A stretch of 45,927 bases of DNA from an uncultured Ruminococcus sp. (GTDB lineage: Bacteria; Bacillota; Clostridia; Oscillospirales; CAG-272), in NCBI GenBank assembly GCA_902795355.1, contig CADBKZ010000011.1:1-45927 (forward strand), written 5' to 3'. The position numbers and the translations under genes are program-made. The notes under the pieces are model-generated. The model was not told the origin of the DNA and made no database searches. It was given only the letters and a program-made list of their open reading frames with translations. How positions within the stretch are numbered: position 1 is the stretch's first letter; each line of letters opens with the position of its first letter. Of the stretch, positions 1 to 11,457 are shown piece by piece.

Positions 1-102
1 TCGTAGAGTGGTTTGTGGTGATTCTATTCTACCAAATCTCAATCACTTTTTCTATTTCTTTTTTCTCTTTCAGTCTCACATCTATTGTAACACTACATCC
101 CC
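1..102 (-). mobile_element. Left-hand IS30-type element end (transposase upstream region)
   Basis: Read on the minus strand, this stretch starts with CGGGGATGT, continues through TGTTACAATAGATGTG and a GAGAAAAAAGAAA tract, and reaches a TAGAAT -10-like box about 27 nt before the window edge. The same order (CGGGGATGT, a TGTTA block, GAGAAAAAGAAAAAA, -10 box, an ACCACA-rich stretch) occurs at the right edge of the window just before an IS30-type transposase start. It is therefore probably the upstream end of a related element whose transposase gene points out of the window. The inner boundary near 102 is an estimate; no target duplication can be seen. Confidence 0.55.
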
Positions 103-126
103 GAAAAACCGTTTTTCGCGCGGGGG

Positions 127-155
127 TTGACATTTCGCGAAAAAAGTTGTATAAT
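127..155 (+). promoter_or_regulatory. Sigma-A promoter of the glycolipid glycosyltransferase gene
   Basis: TTGACA at 127-132 and TATAAT at 150-155 are separated by exactly 17 nt, a full consensus match. The start codon is about 150 nt downstream. The leader opens with a hairpin (CGTCGG, loop TCGG, CCGACG; 161-176). I recognise no riboswitch in it. Confidence 0.85.
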
Positions 156-308
156 AGAGGCGTCGGTCGGCCGACGTTCCGTTCGGACCGCGGCGCACGT
201 TCCCGCGCACGCCGACCCCTCTCCCGCAAAAAACGCGGACGTTCCGCTTCCCCGCTCCCGACCAACGCCGGAGCGCGACTATTGCTGCAAGATTTGGAGA
301 ATTTCAAA

Positions 309-1586
309 ATGGGAAAATATAAAGTTCTGGTCACATACGTCGAGGCCGGCATGGGGCATATCATCTCCGCCGAAGCCGTTGCCAACGCGCTGGAAAAATA
401 CTACCCCGACGAGGTCGAGGTGATCCGCTGCAACATCTTTACCGATACGAACGACAAATTGCTGATCAAATATCAGCAATTCCTGATCGACGAGGTGAAA
501 AAGAGCAACAAGCACCCGTTCCACATGTTCTATCTGAAACTTCTGCGCATGCGGCTCTTCCCGCGGCTCTCCTCGCTGATCTTCGCGCACGCCACCATTT
601 TTCTGAAAGAGAAGAAAAAGGTGATCGCGATCATGAAAGGGTTCGACCCCGACATGGTGTTCAACACGCATTTCGTGCCGCTGCATTTCGCCATCGAGGC
701 GCAGAAAAAGCATTACGGCGGCCACTTCTTAACGGCCGTTTATAACCCCGACCCCAACGTTCACGGTTGGTGGGACCGCCGCGGCGATCTTTCGGTGTTC
801 AACAATCAGGGAGCGTATGTGGAAGCCGTCAAGAACGGGTTCAAGCCCGAAAACTGCCTGCTTTCGCGCTTTGTGATCCGCGAAAAGGTGCGCGCCACCC
901 CCAAGGATAAGCTCGCCCTGCGCCGCAAGCATTATCTGCCCGAAAACCAATTCACCATCACCCTCGCTTCCAGCGCATATGCGGGCGGGCATCTCCGCGC
1001 GTTCGCCGAACGGATTATGAAGATCAACCGTCGGTTCACCCTGTTGATCATCGCGGGGTCGAACGACGAGGTTTACGAGGAGATGAACGCCAAGGTCGGA
1101 ACGCTCGAAAACGTCAATCTGCAGGTCTACCGCTTCGTTCCCGACGCCCACGAGCTGTACGGCGCGTCGGACATCTTCATCACCAAGGCGGGGCCGAACG
1201 CCATTCTCGACAGCGTTTATATGGACACCCCCGTGATGACGAACTTCTGCGCGAGCATCATTGAGCAGGTCACAAAGGCGTATTACATCGACGAGCATAA
1301 AACCGGCGTTCATTTTACCGACAAGGACGAGGCCGCCGACTTCCTGCTCCGCTGCATGGATAACCCCGCCGTCCTCGAACCCTACGTGGAAAACTGCCGC
1401 GCCTTTATCCGCGACCATACGGGCGGCGAAAAGGAGATTGCGGACGCGATTGTGGAAAAACTCCGCAAAAACGGCCCGCCGAAAGCCGACGCGGGGCAAA
1501 CGCCGACCGGATCGGGCGAGGAAAAGCTCCCCGCGGCCAAAGACGAGCCAACCGAAAAAGAAAAAGAACCCGCGGTGGTGGGGTGA
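309..1586 (+). CDS. MGDG synthase/UgtP-like glycosyltransferase (GT28 type)
   Basis: A 425-residue cytoplasmic or membrane-associated glycosyltransferase that probably moves a sugar from a UDP-sugar to diacylglycerol, as UgtP and MGDG synthases do. The N-terminal half opens with the MGDG_synth-type glycine motif GMGH (residues 14-17, within [13 protein letters not shown]). The C-terminal half has the MurG/GT28 donor-binding region around residue 289 ([13 protein letters not shown], then a conserved EQ a little later). ATG 309 is chosen because GGAGA at 296-300 sits 8 nt upstream; the frame is open further upstream but runs through the promoter. The last ~35 residues are a charged Pro/Glu/Lys tail that the core family lacks. 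It is a single-gene unit with its own promoter and terminator. The exact acceptor and sugar cannot be read from the sequence. Confidence 0.85.
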   Translation: MGKYKVLVTYVEAGMGHIISAEAVANALEKYYPDEVEVIRCNIFTDTNDKLLIKYQQFLIDEVKKSNKHPFHMFYLKLLRMRLFPRLSSLIFAHATIFLKEKKKVIAIMKGFDPDMVFNTHFVPLHFAIEAQKKHYGGHFLTAVYNPDPNVHGWWDRRGDLSVFNNQGAYVEAVKNGFKPENCLLSRFVIREKVRATPKDKLALRRKHYLPENQFTITLASSAYAGGHLRAFAERIMKINRRFTLLIIAGSNDEVYEEMNAKVGTLENVNLQVYRFVPDAHELYGASDIFITKAGPNAILDSVYMDTPVMTNFCASIIEQVTKAYYIDEHKTGVHFTDKDEAADFLLRCMDNPAVLEPYVENCRAFIRDHTGGEKEIADAIVEKLRKNGPPKADAGQTPTGSGEEKLPAAKDEPTEKEKEPAVVG

Positions 1587-1590
1587 AAAC

Positions 1591-1636
1591 AACCGCCCCG
1601 CGCCGGCAAAAAAAGCCGAGCGCGGGGCGGTTTTCG
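1591..1636 (+). terminator. Rho-independent terminator after the glycosyltransferase
   Basis: A 13-bp GC-rich stem pairs 1591-1603 with 1620-1632, with a small inner GGC/GCC pairing, and is followed by TTTTCGGTTTGTTTT. It lies 5 nt after the stop codon. Confidence 0.8.
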
Positions 1637-1689
1637 GTTTGTTTTGCGAAAAACAATGTATTTTTCCCGAAAAAAGTTTTCAAAAACTA

Positions 1690-1718
1690 TTTACAAAAGC
1701 GAGAAAATGTGTTATAAT
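1690..1718 (+). promoter_or_regulatory. rpsO-pnp promoter
   Basis: TTTACA (1690-1695) and TATAAT (1713-1718) are 17 nt apart. No comparable promoter is visible between rpsO and pnp, which suggests that pnp depends at least partly on this one. Confidence 0.8.
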
Positions 1719-1830
1719 ACATCTGTATGACGTTGGCGCAGTCGATCGGCTTGCCCGATTTTTCGGGGCTTCACCCGCCGTCGGCCGGAGTCAAACGCAG
1801 CAAATTCAACAGAAAGGTGAAGAAAAACCC

Positions 1831-2097
1831 ATGATGCAGAAAGACGAAAAGCAGGCTTTGATCGAGCAGTATGCCGTTCATGAAGGCGATACGGGTTCCC
1901 CCGAGGTTCAAATTGCGATCCTCACATCCCGCATCAACAACCTGACCGAGCACCTCAAAGCCAACAAGAAGGACTTTCACAGCCGCCGCGGCCTTCAAAA
2001 AATGATCGGCCACAGAAGAAACCTTCTCGGCTATCTCCAAAAGGTTGACATCGAACGCTATCGCGCCATCGTTGCCAAACTCGGTTTGAGAAAATAA
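1831..2097 (+). CDS. rpsO: 30S ribosomal protein S15
   Basis: An 88-residue S15, the usual family length. It binds the central domain of 16S rRNA early in small-subunit assembly. The diagnostic segments are all present: [19 protein letters not shown], the [18 protein letters not shown] stretch, and [11 protein letters not shown], ending in LGLRK. Two ATG codons are adjacent (1831 and 1834); 1831 is preferred because the AGAAAGGTGA ribosome binding site then has a 10-nt spacing. The gene is followed by pnp, the same order as in many bacteria, where S15 and PNPase are co-transcribed. Confidence 0.98.
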   Translation: MMQKDEKQALIEQYAVHEGDTGSPEVQIAILTSRINNLTEHLKANKKDFHSRRGLQKMIGHRRNLLGYLQKVDIERYRAIVAKLGLRK

Positions 2098-2106
2098 GTC
2101 CGTATC

Positions 2107-2144
2107 GGGAGCAGGAGCAGGTGTTTCCATCTGCTCTTGCTCCC
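2107..2144 (+). terminator. rpsO-pnp intergenic stem-loop (leaky terminator or processing site)
   Basis: A 14-bp stem (2107-2120 with 2131-2144, one G-U pair, 10-nt loop) starts 10 nt after rpsO. What follows is only moderately T-rich (TTGCTCGTTCC), so full termination is doubtful; read-through into pnp is likely. Confidence 0.55.
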
Positions 2145-2168
2145 TTGCTCGTTCCATTCAAAAAACGT

Positions 2169-2252
2169 TCGGCGAACGGATTAGCAGTTAACCGAGGTCC
2201 CGACCCGCGCTTCCGGTCGGAACTTCCGTTAAGTGCTAAACCTTCGCCGAAA
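2169..2252 (+). promoter_or_regulatory. Long hairpin in the pnp leader (candidate RNase III/PNPase autoregulation site)
   Basis: Three helices stack into one ~84-nt hairpin: 2169-2177 with 2244-2252 (9 bp, perfect), 2182-2193 with 2229-2240 (12 positions, one mismatch) and 2195-2206 with 2216-2227 (12 positions, one mismatch, one G-U), closed by a 9-nt loop at 2207-2215. The 5' arm can alternatively fold by itself (CGTTC GGC GAACG, 2167-2179). The hairpin ends 19 nt before the ribosome binding site. In E. coli a pnp leader stem cut by RNase III is the basis of PNPase autoregulation; an equivalent role here is inference. Confidence 0.7.
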
Positions 2253-2287
2253 ATATAAAAATTTTTTACGAAGGAGTCGTTTCATCC

Positions 2288-4408
2288 ATGTCCAATCCCA
2301 TCAGCACACCCATGCAATTCAAGAACCACAAAGTGTTCAACTACACCTTGGCGGGACGCCCGCTCGTGGTGGAAACCGGCAAAATTGCCGGCCTCGCGAA
2401 CGGTTCCGTGTTCTGCCGGTACGGCGAAACCGTTGTTCTCTGCTGCGCCACCGCCAGCGAAAAACCCCGCGACGGCATCGATTTTCTCCCCCTCTCGGTG
2501 GACTTTGACGAGCGGATGTACGCCGCCGGCAAAATTCCGGGCGGGTACCTGAAAAGAGAGGGTCGCCCCAGCGAAAAGGCCATTCTGACCGCCCGCGTGA
2601 TCGACCGCCCCATTCGCCCCCTGTTCCCGAAGGATCTCCGCAACGACGTTGCCCTGACCCTGACGGTAATGTCCGTTGACCCCGATTGCTCCCCCGAGAT
2701 CACCGCCATGATCGGCGCGTCCATCGCCCTTTCCATTTCGGATATTCCGTGGAACGGCCCGATCGGCGGCGTGTTCATGGGCTTGGTGGACGGCGAAATC
2801 GTGGTCAACCCCAACGCCGAACAGCAAAAGAAGAGCGACCTGCAGCTCACCGTTGCCGCTTCCATGGAAAAGGTGGTAATGATTGAAGCGGGCGCAAACC
2901 AAGTGGACGACGACACCATGTTCACCGCCATTATGAAAGCGCACGAGGAGATCAAGAAACTGCTCGTGTTCGTCAACGAAATCATTGCCGAGGTCGGCAA
3001 GCCCAAATTCGAGTACCCGTCCTGCGAGCTGGACCACGACATGTTCGACGAGGTGTTCGCGTTCTGCGAAAAGGACGTGATGAACGCGCTGGACACCGAC
3101 GATAAGAACATTCGCGACGAGCGCATGGTCCCGATCAAGGACGCGATCATCGAAAAGTTCTCCGAAAAATATCCCGAGCTTCCCGCCATGATGGAAGAGC
3201 TGGTTTACAAGATCCAGAAGAAGATCGTTCGCCGCTGGCTGCTGGTGGATAAGAAGCGCGTGGACGGCCGCCGCATGGATCAGATCCGCCCCTTGGCAAG
3301 CGAGGTTGGCGTTCTTCCCCGCGCCCACGGCTCCGGCCTGTTCACCCGCGGGCAAACGCAGGTGCTCACCGCCGCCACGCTCGGAACGCTCTCCGAGGCG
3401 CAGATGCTCGACGGCATTGACAGCGAAACCTCGAAACGCTATATGCACCACTACAACATGCCCGGGTTCTCCACGGGCGAGGCAAAACCCGTTCGCAGCC
3501 CCGGCCGCCGCGAAATCGGCCACGGCGCGCTGGCCGAGCGTTCCCTCATCCCCGTGCTTCCCACCGAGGAAGAGTTCCCCTACGCCATCCGCTTGGTTTC
3601 GGATGTGGTCTCTTCCAACGGTTCCACGTCGCAGGGTTCGGTCTGCGGCTCCACGCTGGCGTTGATGGACGCGGGCGTTCCGATTAAAGCGCCCGTTGCC
3701 GGTATCTCCTGCGGCCTGATTACCGCCGAGGACGGCTCTTGGGACACCATGCTCGACATTCAGGGTCTGGAAGACTTCTACGGCGACATGGACTTCAAGG
3801 TGGCGGGTACCCACAAGGGCATTACGTCCATTCAGATGGACCTGAAAATTGACGGTCTGACCCCCGAAATCATCCGCCGCGCGCTGGAAATGACCCACAT
3901 CGGCCGCGACTATATCATTGACGAAGTGCTTCTCAAAGCCATTCCCGCTCCGCGCGCCGAGGTCTCCAAGTACGCGCCCAAGATGACCACCATGAAGATC
4001 GATCCCGACAAGATCCGCGAGGTGATCGGCAAGGGCGGCTCGGTAATTCAGAAGATCGTTGCCGACACGGGCGCGAAGATCGACATTAACGACGACGGAA
4101 CCATTTGCATCGCGGCGGTCAACAGCGAGCAGGCCGACGCCGCCAAAGCCTGCATCGACGCCATCGTGTTCGAGCCCACCGTGGGTTCGGTCTACACGGG
4201 CAAGGTCACGGGCATTAAGGAGTTCGGCTGCTTTGTGGAATACGCCCCCGGGAAAGAGGGCATGGTCCACATCTCCAAAATCGCGCCCCGCCGCATTGAG
4301 AAGGTCGAGGACGTTCTCAAACTCGGCGACGTGGTCAAGGTGAAGTACATGGGCTTGGATAAGAAAGGCCGCATGGATTTCTCCATTAAGGACGCGCTGG
4401 ACGCCTGA
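2288..4408 (+). CDS. pnp: Polyribonucleotide nucleotidyltransferase (PNPase)
   Basis: A 706-residue PNPase, a phosphorolytic 3'-5' exoribonuclease and RNA tailing enzyme of RNA turnover. The domain order is complete: first RNase PH core (about residues 10-145), helical linker, second RNase PH core (about 320-545), KH domain from about 570 ([12 protein letters not shown]), S1 domain from about 632 ([20 protein letters not shown]). The catalytic segment [20 protein letters not shown] keeps both conserved aspartates. The start is fixed by GAAGGAG at 2271-2277, 10 nt before ATG 2288. It lies downstream of rpsO and of a large leader hairpin, and 59 nt upstream of a small unknown gene that probably shares the transcript. 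Confidence 0.98.
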   Translation: MSNPISTPMQFKNHKVFNYTLAGRPLVVETGKIAGLANGSVFCRYGETVVLCCATASEKPRDGIDFLPLSVDFDERMYAAGKIPGGYLKREGRPSEKAILTARVIDRPIRPLFPKDLRNDVALTLTVMSVDPDCSPEITAMIGASIALSISDIPWNGPIGGVFMGLVDGEIVVNPNAEQQKKSDLQLTVAASMEKVVMIEAGANQVDDDTMFTAIMKAHEEIKKLLVFVNEIIAEVGKPKFEYPSCELDHDMFDEVFAFCEKDVMNALDTDDKNIRDERMVPIKDAIIEKFSEKYPELPAMMEELVYKIQKKIVRRWLLVDKKRVDGRRMDQIRPLASEVGVLPRAHGSGLFTRGQTQVLTAATLGTLSEAQMLDGIDSETSKRYMHHYNMPGFSTGEAKPVRSPGRREIGHGALAERSLIPVLPTEEEFPYAIRLVSDVVSSNGSTSQGSVCGSTLALMDAGVPIKAPVAGISCGLITAEDGSWDTMLDIQGLEDFYGDMDFKVAGTHKGITSIQMDLKIDGLTPEIIRRALEMTHIGRDYIIDEVLLKAIPAPRAEVSKYAPKMTTMKIDPDKIREVIGKGGSVIQKIVADTGAKIDINDDGTICIAAVNSEQADAAKACIDAIVFEPTVGSVYTGKVTGIKEFGCFVEYAPGKEGMVHISKIAPRRIEKVEDVLKLGDVVKVKYMGLDKKGRMDFSIKDALDA

Positions 4409-4467
4409 ACGGCAAAGGCTTTTCCCGCACCACGGCAAACCCATACCCAAAAAACGGAGGAACTGTG

Positions 4468-4812
4468 ATGGAAAACGAAACCATTCTGAATGAAACCGAA
4501 GTGAACGAAACCGCCGCCGAGGAAAAAAGCGGCATCCGCGCGGATTTTGCCAACCGCTATCAGGCCGCGCAAACCGCCTGCAAGAGCATGTTGGAACGCT
4601 TGGCGCGCGATTTAAGAGAAACCAACGGAAATCCCTATATCCGCGCAACGTCCACCTTCCGTTACGACATTTACCGCTCCGCGGAAGACGCGGAGCCGAT
4701 CGACACGTTCGTGTTCGAGAAAACCAACGGTTGCTCGCTCCGCGCGCTGGCGCTTGCCGCTTCGTTGCTTGCCGCCGCGAATCTCGCAATCCAATCGCAC
4801 TTCGGAAAATAA
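4468..4812 (+). CDS. Small protein of unknown function downstream of pnp
   Basis: A 114-residue protein that I do not recognise. A CGGAGG ribosome binding site (4455-4460) lies 7 nt before ATG 4468; a GTG at 4465 overlaps it but is too close. Residues 1-25 are acidic and probably disordered. The middle (about 27-85) is a mixed charged region with NGNPYIRATSTFRYDIYRS. The last 25 residues contain a hydrophobic Ala/Leu stretch (LRALALAASLLAAANLAI) that could be one short membrane helix or an amphipathic helix. The gene follows pnp by 59 nt and is closed by a strong terminator, so it is probably the last gene of the rpsO-pnp transcript. Confidence 0.75.
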   Translation: MENETILNETEVNETAAEEKSGIRADFANRYQAAQTACKSMLERLARDLRETNGNPYIRATSTFRYDIYRSAEDAEPIDTFVFEKTNGCSLRALALAASLLAAANLAIQSHFGK

Positions 4813-4840
4813 GACAAAAAGATAAGTTGTCCGACAAAAA

Positions 4841-4879
4841 GCAAAGAGCCGCCCGAACAAGGGCGGCTCTTTGCTTTTT
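4841..4879 (+). terminator. Strong terminator of the rpsO-pnp unit
   Basis: A perfect 14-bp stem (4841-4854 with 4861-4874), 6-nt loop, followed by TTTTT. Confidence 0.92.
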
Positions 4880-4915
4880 CAGGTGGAAAACAGGCAAGTT
4901 TTTTCCGCGAACGTA

Positions 4916-4944
4916 TTGACTTTATTTCTTTTTTTTGTTAAAAT
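4916..4944 (+). promoter_or_regulatory. lacZ promoter
   Basis: TTGACT (4916-4921) and TAAAAT (4939-4944) with a 17-nt, T-rich spacer. No inverted repeat that would suggest an operator is evident between the -10 and the start codon. Confidence 0.8.
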
Positions 4945-4965
4945 AAGGTGATGAAAATACATTGA

Positions 4966-8160
<3,195 letters not shown>

Positions 8161-8163
8161 AAA

Positions 8164-8192
8164 AAGAGCCGTCCGCACCGCGGACGGCTCTT
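8164..8192. terminator. Bidirectional terminator between lacZ and the ABC module
   Basis: A 13-bp stem (8164-8176 with 8180-8192). TTCTTTT follows on the plus strand, and a run of Ts follows on the minus strand, so it can stop both converging transcripts. Confidence 0.9.
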
Positions 8193-8207
8193 CTTTTGCT
8201 TTGGGGA

Positions 8208-10289
8208 TTACCAACCGGTTTTCTGCTTCCGCACGTACCGCAGAACCGCGCCGAGCGCAACGGTTGCGGCGGGAACCAGCAGGATCAGCAGAACGCCGAG
8301 GAAGGTGGCCTGCCCCGTTTTCGGCGAAAGGCGGTCGTTCGGCAAAATCGGGTCGTCAACCGGAATGCGGGACCCCTCAAAATCGGTCAGCCAATTCAGC
8401 GCGCGGGTCAGATAGGCAAAGTCGCCGCCGCCCGAATAGGCGTTGACGATGGCGGTGACGTTCGCGGCCACAAACACCAGCCGCCCGCCGTTCTCGGTTT
8501 CCGCGTCGGCGGTCATCCCGTATAATCCGACCATCGAGCCGTCCGCCGGAACATGCGCCTCGGTCGCTTCAAAAATGCCGTATTCGTTCAGCAGACCGAC
8601 CAAATTCGGCGCGGCGACCGAAGAATCCGCCGTCAGGAGCAGGCGGCCGCCCGCCGAGAGATACGCGCCGAGAAGCGCGGCTTCCTCGTTGGTCAGGTCG
8701 GAAGTCAGGCTGCAAAAAATCGCGTCGGCCGCGGCAAGATCCTCGGTTCCGGCGGCGGTTTCCAGCCCGAACCCGCTTTGCAGGAGATGTTCTTGCAGAA
8801 AATGGTCGGGGTCGTCGCCCATCATCGCGATCCGCGGCGCGGTTTCAGCCGACGCATAAAAGATCGCGTTGGTCATCATGGATTCGAGCGCAAAGCGGGT
8901 CGTGGTGGCGTCCACAATCCCGTAAAAAGTTTCGGGGTCGCTCATGGCGTTCACCAACAGCTCCTGATAGCCGGACGGGGTGAGGGGAAGCTGAACCGAC
9001 GCGCCGGACAACGCCATGGTGTAAAGGTAATAATACATACCGGCGCGCAGGATCATGCGGCTTCGCCTGCCGCTGACGATAACGCCCTGATCGGCATAGG
9101 CGAGCGCTTCCGCGTCCACATCGCGGAAGCGCGGATCCGTGGAGAGGTTGACCACTTCCACGCGCACATGCGGCGACGCCTCGGCATACTGCACCGCAAG
9201 CGAATACAGGTCGCGGTCCACGTCGGTTTTCCCGCCGCCCGAGAGATAGCGGATGGTGACATCCTCGTTCAGCGCGGACAGCGCGCCGCGGCTCGCGGCC
9301 GAAAGGCGGAACGCCGCCCGCCCCGTAACGTCCGGATACGCCGCGCGGAACGGCAGGAACAGCAGCCCCGCGTTCATCCCCGCCAGCAAAACCGCCGCCG
9401 CGCACGCGGCGGCAACGCGCCGGAAGGTATCGCGCCGCAGGCTCGCGCGCCAAACCGTTAAAAAGAGGAAAAAGCCGATTACCGAAAGATCATAGAAGAA
9501 CGCGGGCAGGTCGAAATGCCCGCCGAGAAAGCCCGAAAAGCGGGCGAACGGAGAGCAGAGGTGCAGCGCCGCGGGAACGCGGTCGGTCAAAAAGCGCGGG
9601 GCTGCGAAAATCAAAACCGCGGCCGCCGCGGTCGGAACGGCAAAGGTCAGAACGGCGGGCAACCGCCGCTTCCCCGTCCGGAACCACACGCAAAGCCCCG
9701 CGAGGGCAAAGAGGACCGCTAAAACGAGAGCCGACCCCCACGCGGCGCGCTCCATCAGCCCCGTAATCAGGTCGGTCAGGCCGAGCAACACGCAAACGGC
9801 CATCCCGAGGCCCACCGAGAGCGCGCGGCGGTCGGTGCGCGAGGCAATGAACGAACAAACGGCAAGCATGGCAGCCCCGTGGAGCAGGTAGCCGAGCCAA
9901 GCGACGTAGGCCGCGCCGAACGAAACAGACCCGAACGCCGAGAACAGCAAAGGCAGAAGCCCCGCAATTGCGGCGGGAATGAAAAAGACGGCGAGCAGCG
10001 CGAGAAACTGCCCCGCGTAATAGGCCGCGCCCGAGATCGGGAGACTGCGGAACCACGCGGCCTCTCCCGTTCTCCTCGCGCGGGTAAACACCGCGCAGGC
10101 GGCAACGGGAGCCAACGGAATCAACGCCTCGGCAAGCACGGAAAACATGCCCGAGAAGGTCGCGTACCCCCGATACAAGTTGTAATAATACGCCGAAATC
10201 CCCGTGGCAAGCAGGAGAACCGCCGCAAAAGCCCAGCCCACCCAGCCGCGCCAAAGCGACCGGAACGTGCGTTTGAAAACCGGAATCAT
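8208..10289 (-). CDS. ABC-2 permease fused to a GldG-like domain
   Basis: A 693-residue membrane protein. The first ~300 residues resemble an ABC-2 permease: about six or seven hydrophobic segments, the first at WVGWAFAAVLLLATGIS. After another membrane segment near 325-345 there is a large extracytoplasmic region with GldG/ABC_transp_aux features (ALNEDVTIRYLSGGGKTDVDRDLYSLAVQYAE, VEVVNLSTDP), and a final helix (TFLGVLLILLVPAATVALGAVL) before a basic tail. So GldF- and GldG-like parts, separate elsewhere in this window, are one chain here. The ATG overlaps the stop of the upstream ATPase-like gene by 4 nt (ATGA), implying translational coupling. The substrate is unknown; Gld-type transporters also occur in many non-gliding bacteria. 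The frame is intact throughout. Confidence 0.8.
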   Translation of the reverse strand: MIPVFKRTFRSLWRGWVGWAFAAVLLLATGISAYYYNLYRGYATFSGMFSVLAEALIPLAPVAACAVFTRARRTGEAAWFRSLPISGAAYYAGQFLALLAVFFIPAAIAGLLPLLFSAFGSVSFGAAYVAWLGYLLHGAAMLAVCSFIASRTDRRALSVGLGMAVCVLLGLTDLITGLMERAAWGSALVLAVLFALAGLCVWFRTGKRRLPAVLTFAVPTAAAAVLIFAAPRFLTDRVPAALHLCSPFARFSGFLGGHFDLPAFFYDLSVIGFFLFLTVWRASLRRDTFRRVAAACAAAVLLAGMNAGLLFLPFRAAYPDVTGRAAFRLSAASRGALSALNEDVTIRYLSGGGKTDVDRDLYSLAVQYAEASPHVRVEVVNLSTDPRFRDVDAEALAYADQGVIVSGRRSRMILRAGMYYYLYTMALSGASVQLPLTPSGYQELLVNAMSDPETFYGIVDATTTRFALESMMTNAIFYASAETAPRIAMMGDDPDHFLQEHLLQSGFGLETAAGTEDLAAADAIFCSLTSDLTNEEAALLGAYLSAGGRLLLTADSSVAAPNLVGLLNEYGIFEATEAHVPADGSMVGLYGMTADAETENGGRLVFVAANVTAIVNAYSGGGDFAYLTRALNWLTDFEGSRIPVDDPILPNDRLSPKTGQATFLGVLLILLVPAATVALGAVLRYVRKQKTGW

Positions 10290-11182
10290 GTCGCCGTCTC
10301 CTTTCCGTCCGGCCCGCCGAACGCTTCCAGCGAGAGCAGTTCGATTCCGTCTGCTTCCAGCTCGGCGCGAACGGCCGCGGCCAGCCCCGCGGGATCCTCG
10401 GTTTCGGCGGTTACGGTCAGGGGAAGCGACCCATCCCCGTTCGGGGGCGCGGGCCGGCAGGTGCGAATGGTTTCCACGCGGGAAAGCGCGGCAAAAATCG
10501 CGTTCCGCTCTCCCCGCACCGTCAGCGAGAGCGTCGCCGTTTGCGCGGCGGTTTCGTCGGTCAGGGTCAGTTGCCCGTCCGCAATCCGCAAAACCGCGTC
10601 GCACCGCGAAAGAACGGTTTCGTCGTCGGTGGCGATCAGCACGGTGCGGTCGCCGCGGATGGATTCCAAGGTTTCCCAAAGCTCCTGCGCGTCCTCTTCT
10701 TCCAGCCCCTTCGCGGGATCGACCAGCAAGAGGCGTTCCGTTCCCCCAACGGCGGCCTGCGCCAACCCGAACCGACGCTTTTGCGGGAGAGAGAGGCTCC
10801 CCGCGGCGCGGTTGCCGAGGGTATCCAGCCCCGCCGCTTCCATGGCGGCGTTGACCTCGCGATCGCGGCGGTTTTCGGAAACGCCCCGAACCGTTGCCAG
10901 CATGGAGAGAAACTCAAACACCGTCAGCTCGGAGCCGAAATCGGGGTCTGGCGGGAGATAACCGCCACCGCGGCGCGCCCGTATCGGATCGGCGAAAAGA
11001 TCGCAGCCGTTCAGGTTCACCCGCCCCGCGGAACAGGCGAGGCTTCCCGCAAGAACGCCGAGCAGCTCGGCGGCTCCCTCGCCGGAAACGCCGTACCGCT
11101 TTCCGTTGTAAAGACGAAAAGAAACGCCGTTCAGCAGCGGCTTCCCGTTTTGAATATAGGTCAGATCGGTCACGTCGATCAA
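10286..11182 (-). CDS. Degenerate ABC ATPase-like protein (pseudo-ATPase)
   Basis: A 298-residue protein that aligns without gaps over the N-terminal part with the intact ATPase at 30902-31984, but every catalytic motif has changed. The Walker A positions 34-42 read GEGAAELLG, so Lys40 and Ser41 are Leu. The Q-loop GYLPEQP is GYLPPDP. The signature LSxG is LSLPQ. Walker B (LLLVDPAKGL) lacks the catalytic Glu, and the switch His is Asp186 (IATDD). The frame is intact, so it looks like a maintained non-hydrolysing subunit rather than a pseudogene. It starts at TTG 11182, with GGAGGG 8 nt upstream and no ATG nearby. Its stop overlaps the permease start. Confidence 0.75.
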   Translation of the reverse strand: MIDVTDLTYIQNGKPLLNGVSFRLYNGKRYGVSGEGAAELLGVLAGSLACSAGRVNLNGCDLFADPIRARRGGGYLPPDPDFGSELTVFEFLSMLATVRGVSENRRDREVNAAMEAAGLDTLGNRAAGSLSLPQKRRFGLAQAAVGGTERLLLVDPAKGLEEEDAQELWETLESIRGDRTVLIATDDETVLSRCDAVLRIADGQLTLTDETAAQTATLSLTVRGERNAIFAALSRVETIRTCRPAPPNGDGSLPLTVTAETEDPAGLAAAVRAELEADGIELLSLEAFGGPDGKETAT

Positions 11183-11215
11183 ATTCGTATCCCTCCGTTC
11201 GGTTTGCTGTCTTTC

Positions 11216-11244
11216 ATTATAATGGTTTTTCGCTCCGCTGTCAA
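11216..11244 (-). promoter_or_regulatory. Promoter of the pseudo-ATPase/permease-GldG unit
   Basis: On the minus strand TTGACA (11244-11239) and TATAAT (11221-11216) have a 17-nt spacer, a full consensus match. It faces away from the glgB promoter 150 nt off. Confidence 0.88.
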
Positions 11245-11369
11245 GAACAATCGGAAAACCTTTTGTAAAAATTCGCGCGCGAACGGGCAATTTCCGTATC
11301 AAATCCCGCCAAAACGGGAAGGATAAGGAAACAAACCGAAAAAAACGCGAAAAACCCATGTCCCCCCGA

Positions 11370-11398
11370 TTGACAAAAGTTTCCGTTTGTGTTAAAAT
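11370..11398 (+). promoter_or_regulatory. Promoter of the glgBCDAP operon
   Basis: TTGACA (11370-11375) and TAAAAT (11393-11398), spacer 17 nt. It is the only strong promoter seen upstream of the five glycogen genes. Confidence 0.85.
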
Positions 11399-11457
11399 AA
11401 ATATAGATGAATTAAATCCGCCCCCGATTGAATTTTGCGAAAGGAGATTTTCCCGCC

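Noticed and set aside
15..308. Possible N-terminal extension of the glycosyltransferase
   Set aside because: The frame is open, but it crosses the IS-like end and the TTGACA/TATAAT promoter. ATG 309 has a proper ribosome binding site and gives a normal domain start.
1261..1830. Upstream extension of the rpsO frame
   Set aside because: It runs through the previous gene, a terminator and the rpsO promoter; the 88-residue form is the standard S15.
2107..2287. Riboswitch in the pnp leader
   Set aside because: I recognise no known aptamer core. The structure is a simple long hairpin, better explained by RNA processing.
2282..4897. Open frame of 871 codons on the strand opposite pnp
   Set aside because: It is the shadow of pnp. 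High-GC codon choice here avoids TTA, CTA and TCA, whose complements are stops, so long antisense frames arise. The translation is rich in His, Arg, Gly and Val and has no recognisable domain.
10286..11182. Frameshifted ABC ATPase pseudogene
   Set aside because: No frameshift or early stop is seen, and Walker, Q-loop and switch regions still align without shifts; the residues themselves have changed.
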